Below, piece by piece: positions 1-5,464 of a DNA stretch of 5,464 bases. Position 1 is the stretch's first letter. The number at the start of each line of letters is the position of its first letter. Source of the DNA: Myxococcales bacterium (GTDB lineage Bacteria; Myxococcota; Bradymonadia; UBA7976; UBA1532); NCBI GenBank assembly GCA_020430675.1, contig JAGQJJ010000324.1, forward strand, positions 1-5,464, in the 5' to 3' direction. Under the pieces are notes generated by a model, which saw only the letters and a list, made by a program, of their open reading frames with translations, searched no databases and had not been told where the DNA came from. The position numbers and the translations under genes are program-made.

Positions 1-920
1 TCAGGATCGGCGTTGTCCTGCGCGGGCGGGTTCTCGTCACCCGCAAAGCGCTGGGGCGGGGACTCGGCGGCTTCACCGGGGGCCGGCGTCGGCGTCTTGG
101 GTGCATCGTCGAGCGCGGCGACCTCCCCGCCGCCGCCCGCGTTGTCGCCGCGGTTCTGCCCGCCCGCGACCGGCGCCGCCGTGCCGATGCCTTCGGTGCG
201 CCGCGCCAGGCGACGGTTGCGTTCGTCCTGGCCGAACAGGCTGTCATCGCGCTGGAAGGCCAGCGCCGCGCGCACCAGACGCCGACGCTCCTCAAGGGCC
301 CCAAGGCGCTCTTCCAGCGTGTCGAGCTGCCGGCGCACCTGCTCTGCGTGGTCGCCCGCTTCGTCAGCCAGTTCGCGCAGCTCGCCGGGCGAGGCCATCT
401 CATCATCGGGCGGGGTGGGCAGGGTCGCGGTGACGGTCGACGGCGCCGGCGCGGCGGCGGCCAGCGCGCCGCGCTCGTCGACCAGGGCGCGCATCGCTTC
501 GAAGATGGCGCGCCGATCGGCGGCGTCGGCCTCGGCGAGCGTCAGCCGCAGATGGGCCAGCTCGGCGTCGAGGTGATCGCGCAACGACTCGCGCGTCTGC
601 TCGACCTGCGCGTTTGCGTCGCGCACCTCGCGGTCGAGCGCGCCGAGTCGTTCGGCCAGGGCGCGCGCGTCCTTGAGCCGCGCGTCGAGGCGCGGCGAGC
701 GCACGCCGGGCAGCAGCGGGTTGTCGTTCTTGGTCTTGAGGGCTTCGATCTCGACCGCCAATCGCTCGTGCTGGCGATCCAGCTCGGCGCGCTTCTGGTC
801 GAGCGCGGCCAGCGTCTTTTCGGCGGTCTGATGGGCGAGGCGGGCGTCGTCGAGCGGCGCGGCCATCGCTGGGGCGGCGAGGGCCAGAAGCAGCGCGATG
901 AAGGGGAGAAGACGACGCAT
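1..920 (-). CDS. Secreted coiled-coil protein of unknown function (3' end outside window)
   Basis: Reading the minus strand from the ATG at 920 gives 306 uninterrupted codons to the left edge with no stop, so the gene continues beyond the window. Residues 1-20 are a textbook signal peptide: MRRLL, a Leu/Ala core, then cleavage after AMA with APLDD following, so the protein should be exported to the periplasm or outer surface. Residues about 25-150 are rich in Ala, Leu, Glu, Arg and Asp with heptad-like spacing and look like a long coiled coil. A Pro/Thr/Ala linker (about 155-178) leads to a second helical segment (about 179-222, with EERLGALEERRRLV). Then comes a short motif DDSLFGQDERNRR (225-237). 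From 243 on it is Gly/Pro/Ala/Asp-rich and probably disordered. No enzymatic motif is visible and I do not recognise the family. A role as a periplasmic spacer or envelope scaffold is inference. There is no strong Shine-Dalgarno before the ATG. It is divergent from the DHH-like gene. Confidence 0.8.
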   Translation of the reverse strand, partial: MRRLLPFIALLLALAAPAMAAPLDDARLAHQTAEKTLAALDQKRAELDRQHERLAVEIEALKTKNDNPLLPGVRSPRLDARLKDARALAERLGALDREVRDANAQVEQTRESLRDHLDAELAHLRLTLAEADAADRRAIFEAMRALVDERGALAAAAPAPSTVTATLPTPPDDEMASPGELRELADEAGDHAEQVRRQLDTLEERLGALEERRRLVRAALAFQRDDSLFGQDERNRRLARRTEGIGTAAPVAGGQNRGDNAGGGGEVAALDDAPKTPTPAPGEAAESPPQRFAGDENPPAQDNADP

Positions 921-1083
921 CGCGGCGGAGCATAGCAAGCTTCGGACCAAGTGTCGCTGGGTCCGCAGGCCCCGCGGCGGCGCAGCCCCGGCTCAAGAAT
1001 CTGCGAGCCTCGACCGGCCGGCGATCTCAGTTTTCTGACGAGCGGCGGTTGCGGCGCGGCGGCCGGCGCGCTTTCATGGCGCG
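921..1083. other. Divergent intergenic region, 163 bp
   Basis: This spacer lies between the start codons of the secreted coiled-coil gene (leftward) and the DHH-like gene (rightward), so both promoters should be here. I see only one weak candidate, leftward: GCGACA (952-957 complement) and TATGCT (929-934 complement), 17 bp apart, each matching 4 of 6 bases of the sigma-70 consensus. It would start transcription almost at the ATG at 920, giving a nearly leaderless message. No convincing rightward promoter or Shine-Dalgarno precedes 1084. No RNA gene or clear terminator was seen. Confidence 0.4.
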
Positions 1084-2013
1084 ATGCAGTCCGTCGAGAT
1101 CCGATTCACCAATGACTTCGACGAAGCCCGCCGTCTTCGCGACGCTGGCTTCGAGCCCATCGAGTGCGCGTTTGGCCAGCACGGCTCGGTGCTGGGCCCG
1201 CTGGCGCTCGATCATCATGGCGAAGAGAGTCATCGCGAGGGCGTGGCGATTCGCGCCTGCCGCGATCTGTACGCCGAACGCGCCGCCGATCCGCGCTTTG
1301 TGGTGACCGGCACGCCCGACGCGGACGCGACGCTGGCCATCGTCGCGCTTGCCGGCCTGGTGCCGCGGACGGCGATCCCGACGTCTTTTCATGAGCTGGT
1401 CGACGCCTACGACGTGGATCCCATCGGCCGCGATCTGCTCGCGACGCCCGAGGGCGAGATGCTCGCCTGGTTCAACCAGCAGCCGCATCTGGGCCAGAGC
1501 GCGAAGGGGTTTCAGACCGCGGTCGCGGCGATGTGCCGGCTGCTGCGCGATGGCTTGACCGCGACCGACCGCGAGCGGGTGCGCAAGTCGGACCTGCATC
1601 GTCGGCGCAAGGCGCTCGACGGTGTGGTGGCATTGCTCGCGCGCGATGGGCGGGCGCTCGACGTCGCGGCCGAGCCTTTTGCGCTGCCCGTCCGACGGGG
1701 TGAGCTGGCGGCGGCGGACCCCGGCCGCGTGCTGGTGGTCCAGAGCGCCGTTTGGGGCTTCGACCAGTGGTATCGCCTGGCGCCGGTGGTCGTGAGCTTT
1801 GCCGCCCGCGCTGGGCGGGTCACGGTGGGCTGCCCCGATGTCGACACGGCGCGGCGTCTCTTTGGCGCCGAGGGCCTCAATCATGCCTGGCGGGCGTTGG
1901 GGCACGGCTGGGGCGGGCGCGAGAGCATCGGTGGCAGCCCCCGCGGCGCGCGCCAGGGCCTCGCCGACGCGCGGGCGACGGCGGAAGCGCTTCTCGATCT
2001 GCTGATGGTGTGA
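1084..2013 (+). CDS. DHH-phosphoesterase-like protein, 309 aa
   Basis: The protein has three motif blocks reminiscent of DHH/DHHA1 phosphoesterases, which are metal-dependent enzymes cleaving phosphoester bonds in nucleic acids, cyclic dinucleotides or polyphosphate. They are DHHGEES at 43-49; TGTPDADAT at 75-83, like the PDxDA metal-binding motif, followed by a hydrophobic helix; and GWGGRESIGGSPRG at 275-288, like the Gly-rich DHHA1 loop. Further acidic residues sit in VDAYDVDPIG (106-115). In classical DHH enzymes the PDxDA motif precedes DHH, whereas here it follows, so the fold may be permuted or the likeness only partial. No signal peptide or membrane segment is seen, so it is probably cytoplasmic. 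ATG 1084 is the only ATG/GTG/TTG in frame after the stop at 1036-1038; no good Shine-Dalgarno precedes it. It converges on the P-type ATPase-like gene with 8 bp between stops. The reading frame is sound; the precise function is not known. Confidence 0.85.
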   Translation: MQSVEIRFTNDFDEARRLRDAGFEPIECAFGQHGSVLGPLALDHHGEESHREGVAIRACRDLYAERAADPRFVVTGTPDADATLAIVALAGLVPRTAIPTSFHELVDAYDVDPIGRDLLATPEGEMLAWFNQQPHLGQSAKGFQTAVAAMCRLLRDGLTATDRERVRKSDLHRRRKALDGVVALLARDGRALDVAAEPFALPVRRGELAAADPGRVLVVQSAVWGFDQWYRLAPVVVSFAARAGRVTVGCPDVDTARRLFGAEGLNHAWRALGHGWGGRESIGGSPRGARQGLADARATAEALLDLLMV

Positions 2014-2024
2014 CCGCGCGGTCA
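2011..2024. repeat. 14-bp perfect palindrome joining two convergent stop codons
   Basis: TGACCGCGCGGTCA is its own reverse complement. Its first three bases are the TGA stop of the rightward DHH-like gene and its last three are the TGA stop (complement) of the leftward ATPase-like gene. In RNA it could fold into a 5-bp stem with a GCGC loop from either strand, so it might act as a small bidirectional transcription barrier. No U-tract follows on either side, so an intrinsic terminator is not demonstrated. A protein-binding site or coincidence in GC-rich DNA are alternatives. Confidence 0.5.
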
Positions 2025-4037
2025 GCGACTCGCGGCGGGGGCCAGACCGGCGCTCGGCGCGTGGATCTTGGCGTCCTCTTCCGTTTTTGTTTCAGGGGGT
2101 TGCAGCGTCCCCGGTCGGGCGGCGAAGCTGAGGCCGGCGCCCAAGGACACGACCTGCAGCGCCATGGCGGTCATGACGCCATAGCCGAAGAGGATCGCGC
2201 CGAAAGAGCCGGCCATCTCGGTGCCCAGGGCCACGGTGATCGCCTTGCCTTGTGCGCGGTGATAGGCGCGCGCCGACTCGATAAGCGCGGCCAGATGGGT
2301 CACCTGCGGGCCGACAATATGCGCGCGGGCGCGCACCGCGGGCGGCGCGTAGCCATCGGTGAGGGCCAGATCGGCCGCCGCCATGGCCGGGCAGTCGGCG
2401 AAGCTCTGGCCCACATAGGCGATCATGTGCCCGCGCTGCCGCAGCACGTCGATCAACCCGGCCTTGCGGTCAGCGTCGACGCCGCTGAAGACCTGGCTGA
2501 TGTCGAGGGCGGTGGCCAGCGGGGCGAGGGCGTCTTCGTCGTCGGCGCCGATGAGCCAGGTCTCGATGTGCAGCCGTCGCAGCGCGGCGACCATTTCGAT
2601 GGCGCCCTCACGCAGCGGCGCGCAAAAGGCGATGAAGCCGGCGAGCGCGCCTTCGATGTGCACCGCCCACGCGGTCTGGCCACGGCGGCGCACGTCGTTG
2701 AGCCAGCGCCCGTGTTCGTGACGCTCGGCCTCGTCCGGCGGCCGCACCGCCACCGGGCAGCCGTCGACCGCGCCCGCAAAGCCGCCGGCCGCCGGTTCCA
2801 CGACGGTCAGCCGCGCCGCCGTGCCGCCGCCACGCTCCAGCAAGGATTCGATCAGCGCTTGGGCTTCGGGCGTGCCGGTCGTGCGCAAGAGGTGCGTCGC
2901 CGCCTCGAGCAGCCGCGCCGATGACACGTCGCCGGTCGCCTGCACGCGGCCGACCACGAGGCGCTCAGGCTCGGTGAGGGCGCGCGCATCAAGCAGGATG
3001 GCGCTGACGCCCGCCAGCAGCTCAAAGGAGCGGCCGTCGTTGACCGCAAAGCCGGCGCGGCCGACCCGGGCGAGCCAGGCGTCGAGCAGCACAGCGCTGG
3101 TCAGGCGATAGGCGCCGGCCGCGTTGACCCCGATCGCCGCCACCGCCGCCGACCGATCGTGCAACAGCGCGGTCAAGCCGGTCGTCAGCAGCGTGAAAGC
3201 CACCGTGCCGTTGGCGATGCGCACGCTGCGCTCGCCGATGCGCTCCAGCGTCTCTTCGGGCACCGGTTTGGCGGTGAAACGGCTGGCCGTGGTCGCTTCG
3301 CCGGTCTGGTAGACGCGCATCTGGATGCGCCCGGTGGTCATCCGGCTGCCGGCGACGATCGGCTGACCGGGCTGCGCCAGGTCGAGCGCGAGTCGCCCAT
3401 GCACCGGGCGCGCGTCGCATTGGCCGCGGCCGTCGACGATGGTGCCGTCGGCCGGCACGCGCTCGCCCGCGCGCACGGTGATGATGTCAGCGAAGCGAAG
3501 CGCCTGGCCGTCGACCTCGACCTCGGCGCCATTGACCTCAAGCCAGGCGCGGTCGGCTTCATCGGCGCGGCGTTTGGCGTGTTGCAGGCGCCAGGTGCGC
3601 CGGCTGTTGATGCGCTGCGGCAACAGGTAGACGACCACGCCGGCCGCGCCGAGGGAGAAGGCGCCGATGCCGATGCCCAGCAGCACCAGACCAGCATCGA
3701 GCACGACAAACTCGGCGCGGCGGCGTTTGACCACGCTGTGCCAGGCCTCCCGGAAGATGGGCACCGCGGGCACCACGATCAGGGGCAGGCTGACCAGGCT
3801 GAGGGCGGGCGCCGCGAGCATGCTGCCGGCCTGAGAGAGTACGGCGCCGGCGCTGCTGGCCATGACGGGGGCGTCGATCAGCTTTGGGCAGGGCGTGGCT
3901 TCGGTCGGCGTCTCAAGGGCGGGGTCGAGGCGCCGGGGCGCGACTTTTGCCGGTTTGGCGCCTTCGCGTCGGGCGCGCCAGGCCTTGAAGCCGACCACGG
4001 CGGCGGTGCCCAGGGCGATGGCCTCGATCACGAACAT
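2022..4037 (-). CDS. Degenerate P1B-type (heavy-metal) P-type ATPase homologue, likely pseudoenzyme
   Basis: The 671-residue protein follows the P-type ATPase plan: hydrophobic segments near 2-20, 73-95 and 110-140; an actuator domain with VRAGERVPADGTIVDG at 188-203; membrane segments near 276-292 and 296-320; a P/N domain (about 340-590); and a C-terminal membrane pair (about 597-640). The catalytic signatures are altered. TGES aligns without gaps to HGRL (213-216), replacing the catalytic Glu by Arg. DKTGTLT reads DARALT (350-355): the Asp stays but Lys-Thr-Gly is lost with one residue deleted. The N-domain HP motif reads TP (389-390). TGDN reads IGAD (496-499). GDGxND reads GQSFAD (543-548). 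The CPC metal site region reads about VNAAGAYRL (304-312). The P-domain Lys (525) is kept. Active ion pumping by phosphorylation is therefore unlikely; a regulatory, structural or metal-binding membrane role is inference. There is no N-terminal HMA domain. ATG 4037 is supported by GAGGT 7 bp upstream. It lies downstream of, and co-directional with, the microcompartment genes. Confidence 0.85.
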   Translation of the reverse strand: MFVIEAIALGTAAVVGFKAWRARREGAKPAKVAPRRLDPALETPTEATPCPKLIDAPVMASSAGAVLSQAGSMLAAPALSLVSLPLIVVPAVPIFREAWHSVVKRRRAEFVVLDAGLVLLGIGIGAFSLGAAGVVVYLLPQRINSRRTWRLQHAKRRADEADRAWLEVNGAEVEVDGQALRFADIITVRAGERVPADGTIVDGRGQCDARPVHGRLALDLAQPGQPIVAGSRMTTGRIQMRVYQTGEATTASRFTAKPVPEETLERIGERSVRIANGTVAFTLLTTGLTALLHDRSAAVAAIGVNAAGAYRLTSAVLLDAWLARVGRAGFAVNDGRSFELLAGVSAILLDARALTEPERLVVGRVQATGDVSSARLLEAATHLLRTTGTPEAQALIESLLERGGGTAARLTVVEPAAGGFAGAVDGCPVAVRPPDEAERHEHGRWLNDVRRRGQTAWAVHIEGALAGFIAFCAPLREGAIEMVAALRRLHIETWLIGADDEDALAPLATALDISQVFSGVDADRKAGLIDVLRQRGHMIAYVGQSFADCPAMAAADLALTDGYAPPAVRARAHIVGPQVTHLAALIESARAYHRAQGKAITVALGTEMAGSFGAILFGYGVMTAMALQVVSLGAGLSFAARPGTLQPPETKTEEDAKIHAPSAGLAPAASR

Positions 4038-4044
4038 TCGGCCG

Positions 4045-4049
4045 ACCTC
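4045..4049 (-). promoter_or_regulatory. Shine-Dalgarno of the ATPase-like gene
   Basis: On the minus strand GAGGT (within TGAGGTC) sits 7 bases before the ATG at 4037. It is the best ribosome-binding site in the window and fixes that start codon. Confidence 0.65.
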
Positions 4050-4059
4050 AAGCGGCGCC

Positions 4060-4081
4060 GCGCGGGCGCAGGGCGCCGCGC
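4060..4081 (-). other. GC-rich stem-loop upstream of the ATPase-like gene
   Basis: On the minus strand GCGCGG (4076-4081) pairs with CCGCGC (4060-4065) around a 10-base loop that can form two more pairs. It lies between the -10-like box and the Shine-Dalgarno, so it would be in the leader RNA. There is no U-tract. The same stretch contains a 10-bp direct repeat GGCGCCGCGC on the plus strand (4054-4063 and 4072-4081). It could slow read-through from the shell gene or tune translation, but such stems arise easily at this GC content. Confidence 0.3.
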
Positions 4082-4094
4082 CTGCAGAGGGGCC

Positions 4095-4100
4095 AGTATA
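4095..4100 (-). promoter_or_regulatory. Candidate -10 box for the ATPase-like gene
   Basis: The minus strand reads TATACT, 5 of 6 matches to the sigma-70 -10 consensus, in an otherwise GC-rich spacer. It is 57 bases before the ATG at 4037, a plausible leader length. No TTGACA-like -35 is present at 16-18 bp and there is no TGn extension, so an activator or another sigma factor would be needed if it is real. Confidence 0.35.
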
Positions 4101-4149
4101 GAGCAGGCCGGGGGCCGAGGGATCGTTTGTCTGGCCGTCGGGTCACCGG

Positions 4150-4722
4150 CTAGCAGCCCGCGATGGCGGTCACCAGGTCGGCGTGGGGGCGGGCGATCAG
4201 CTCGCAGCCGGCCAGAAGGCCCTTGCCGATGGCCTCGCGGCCGGCCTTGAGGCCGGCTTCGGCGTCATGCAGCAGGCCGGTGAAGAGGAAATGGCCTTTG
4301 CCGCCCAGGTGATCGGCGAGGCGGATGCGCAGCGCGCGCACCTCGGCGGCCTTGAGTGTGGCATCAGCGGCACGAATGGTTGCGGCGACGCTATAAGCCT
4401 CAAGAATACCGACCGCTTCGAGCGGCGGGTCGAGCGGCCCGGCGAGCACCTGGTCCAACTCGGCGTGCGGGTAGGGGAGGAAGACCTGGTCGACCAGGGC
4501 CTCGGACGCGATCGCCAGGCCGGCGCGCAGGGCTTCGTCGACCTCGTCGACGCCGCCGCGGATCAGGATGGTGTACTTGCCGGGGTGGGTGCTGCCGGCG
4601 CGCGCGATGCGTACCGGGGCGCGCTTGACCATGGCGTCGCAGGTGATCAGACCCCGAGCGGTCGAGCACAGCTCGATGAGGCCCAGCGCGGGGCCGTCGG
4701 GGATGGGATCGGTCTGCTGCAT
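4150..4722 (-). CDS. Tandem-domain bacterial microcompartment shell protein (BMC-T)
   Basis: The 190-residue protein contains two BMC domains in tandem. Domain 1 (about 10-97) opens with PALGLIELCSTARGLITCDA and contains KRAPVRIARA and GKYTILIRGGVDEVDEAL. Domain 2 (about 101-186) opens with LEAVGILEAYSVAATIRAAD and contains GKGHFLFTGLLHDAEAGLKA. Tandem BMC proteins form pseudohexameric trimers that tile into the protein shell of a metabolosome. The predicted pore loops are STHPGK (44-49) and HLGGKG (138-143). Neither has a cysteine, so the central Fe-S cluster of PduT-type trimers is not expected. The length and the short linker fit a single-layer BMC-T; from memory it resembles the Haliangium ochraceum BMC-T proteins. 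The ATG at 4722 lies 10 bp after the aldehyde dehydrogenase stop, which overlaps the weak GAGCGG/GGCGGT leader, so the two are probably co-transcribed and translationally coupled. The C-terminus ends in Cys. Confidence 0.93.
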   Translation of the reverse strand: MQQTDPIPDGPALGLIELCSTARGLITCDAMVKRAPVRIARAGSTHPGKYTILIRGGVDEVDEALRAGLAIASEALVDQVFLPYPHAELDQVLAGPLDPPLEAVGILEAYSVAATIRAADATLKAAEVRALRIRLADHLGGKGHFLFTGLLHDAEAGLKAGREAIGKGLLAGCELIARPHADLVTAIAGC

Positions 4723-4732
4723 CTACCGCCGC

Positions 4733-5464
4733 TCAGACGATGCGGAACGAGTCCTTGAGCACGCAGCGCCGCGCCCGGGCGAAGTGCACCGCGTAGGTCA
4801 TGCCCTCGCCGGTCGGGCTGGCGATGGTCCACGAGGTGAAGCCTTCGCCGTTGAGGCCGACGCCGGCGGCGCTGGGCGCGTTCTTGACGAAGATGCTGGT
4901 GTTCACCGCGCGGGCCATGCGGCTGAGCGCGTTGATGTTGGTGCTGTGCATCACCGAGGTGTGGCCGTAGCCGTGCTCGACGCGCACCGCGCAGTCGATG
5001 GCGGCTTCGACGTCGGGCACCCGCACGAAGCCCAGCACCGGCAACAGCATCTCGTGCTGCACGAACGGGTGGCCCTCGTCGACCTCGGCAAAAGCCATGC
5101 GCGTGCTGTCGGGCACCCGGATGCCGGCGTCGCCGAGCACCTCGGCGGCGTTCTTGCCGATGTACTTCCGGTTGACGTGGTTGTCCGGCGTGATCAGCAG
5201 CTTTTCGAGGCGCTGCAGGTCGCGGCCGCGCACCTCGACGGCGTGGTTGGCCTGCATCTCGCGCTTGAGCGCATCGGCGATGTCGGCCACCGCGATGATC
5301 TCTTTTTCGACGATGCAAATGATGTTGTTGTCGAGGCTGGCCCCGAAGACCACGTCGCGGCCGGCGCGCACGATGTCGGCCGTCTCGTCGACGACCACCG
5401 GCGGGTTGCCGGGGCCAGCGGCGATGGCGCGCTTGCCGCTGGCCATGGCGGCCTGCACCACGCC
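4733..5464 (-). CDS. CoA-acylating aldehyde dehydrogenase, PduP/EutE type (5' end outside window)
   Basis: The frame is open to the right edge and 243 C-terminal residues are visible, roughly half of the usual 460-500; a GTG at 5461 is internal, not the start. The visible part begins GVVQAAMASGKRAIAAGPGN, matching the PduP-family segment before the catalytic site. The catalytic Cys is residue 50 of the visible part (codon 5315-5317) in NNIICIVEKE. Further family hallmarks are EGHPFVQHEMLLPVLGF (about 130-146), GHTSVMHSTNINALSRMA (about 167-184), FVKNAPSAAGVG (192-203) and GEGFTSWTIASPTGEGMT (206-223), ending with RARRCVLKDSFRIV. These enzymes oxidise an aldehyde to acyl-CoA with NAD+ and CoA inside microcompartments. 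Its place directly upstream of a BMC-T gene supports that. The N-terminal half, where the NAD-binding domain begins and an encapsulation peptide could lie, is missing. The substrate aldehyde cannot be deduced here. Confidence 0.93.
   Translation of the reverse strand, partial: GVVQAAMASGKRAIAAGPGNPPVVVDETADIVRAGRDVVFGASLDNNIICIVEKEIIAVADIADALKREMQANHAVEVRGRDLQRLEKLLITPDNHVNRKYIGKNAAEVLGDAGIRVPDSTRMAFAEVDEGHPFVQHEMLLPVLGFVRVPDVEAAIDCAVRVEHGYGHTSVMHSTNINALSRMARAVNTSIFVKNAPSAAGVGLNGEGFTSWTIASPTGEGMTYAVHFARARRCVLKDSFRIV

Larger units (their letters stand above)
4038..4149. other. 112-bp spacer between shell gene and ATPase-like gene
   Basis: This co-directional gap holds a -10-like TATACT, a GC-rich stem-loop with a 10-bp direct repeat, and the Shine-Dalgarno of the next gene. 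No intrinsic terminator with a U-tract follows the BMC-T stop, so read-through from the microcompartment operon is possible. The gap is longer than the 10-bp junction upstream, suggesting that the ATPase-like gene also has some separate control. Confidence 0.5.

Noticed and set aside
13..935. Plus-strand open frames of 187 and 195 codons
   Set aside because: They are antisense to the signal-peptide-bearing coiled-coil gene and consist of Ser/Arg/Ala- or Gly/Arg-rich sequence without domain features.
403..996. Minus-strand 197-codon open frame overlapping the coiled-coil gene
   Set aside because: It is out of frame with the signal peptide and coiled coils, extremely Arg/Ala/Pro-rich, and stops at 403 while the real frame stays open to the edge.
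1027..1905. Minus-strand 292-codon open frame
   Set aside because: It lies opposite the DHH-like gene, is dominated by Arg/Ala/His-rich sequence typical of antisense frames in GC-rich DNA, and has no recognisable domain.
1752..2924. Plus-strand 390-codon open frame
   Set aside because: It overlaps the end of the DHH-like gene and runs antisense to the ATPase-like gene, whose minus-strand product shows clear family architecture. Its own product is low-complexity Gly/Arg/Ala.
3885..3890. Cys-Pro in the N-terminal region of the ATPase-like protein (residues 50-51) as a CPC-type metal site
   Set aside because: It lies in a soluble linker before the second hydrophobic segment, not in the membrane helix before the phosphorylation site where the P1B metal motif belongs.
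4106..4117. GGCC-GGCC mini-hairpin after the BMC-T gene as a terminator
   Set aside because: The stem is only 4 bp and no U-tract follows, so it is not a credible intrinsic terminator.
3159..4250. Plus-strand 363-codon open frame
   Set aside because: It is antisense to the membrane and actuator parts of the ATPase-like gene and the end of the BMC-T gene; its composition is that of a shadow frame with no domain.
4183..4758. Plus-strand 191-codon open frame
   Set aside because: It is almost the exact mirror of the BMC-T gene, which is unmistakable on the minus strand.
5459..5461. GTG as start of the aldehyde dehydrogenase
   Set aside because: The preceding codon is an in-frame Gly, and the sequence matches the interior of PduP-family proteins, so the true start is beyond the window.

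Overview
This window is very GC-rich, with almost wall-to-wall genes and strong G/C preference at third codon positions. The best guess is a myxobacterium-like (Myxococcota/'deltaproteobacterial') chromosome. That rests on base composition and on the microcompartment protein, which reads, from memory, like the single-ring tandem BMC proteins of Haliangium ochraceum. It is an inference, not a database result.

Layout from left to right: (1) the minus-strand start of a secreted, coiled-coil-rich protein (1-920). It is open at the left edge, with 306 residues visible and a clear signal peptide. (2) A 163-bp divergent intergenic region (921-1083). (3) A plus-strand gene (1084-2013) for a 309-residue protein with DHH-phosphoesterase-like motifs in an unusual order. 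(4) A minus-strand gene (2022-4037) for a 671-residue protein with the shape of a heavy-metal (P1B) P-type ATPase, in which every catalytic signature I can align is altered. (5) A 112-bp spacer (4038-4149) with a -10-like box, a GC-rich stem-loop and a good Shine-Dalgarno. (6) A minus-strand gene (4150-4722) for a tandem-domain (BMC-T) bacterial microcompartment shell protein. (7) The C-terminal half of a PduP/EutE-type CoA-acylating aldehyde dehydrogenase (4733-5464, minus), running off the right edge.

The right half is one end of a bacterial microcompartment (metabolosome) locus. The aldehyde dehydrogenase would convert an aldehyde made inside the shell to acyl-CoA, and the BMC-T trimer would form part of the shell and a pore through it. 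The 10-bp gap between these two genes indicates one transcription unit. The catalytically dead-looking P-type ATPase follows in the same direction and may be read with them, or from its own promoter in the 112-bp spacer. The signature enzyme that would define the substrate is not in the window.

The main candidate for something undescribed is the P-type pseudo-ATPase beside the microcompartment genes. Secondary points are the DHH-like protein with permuted motifs, and a 14-bp perfect palindrome that exactly joins the stop codons of the two convergent genes.
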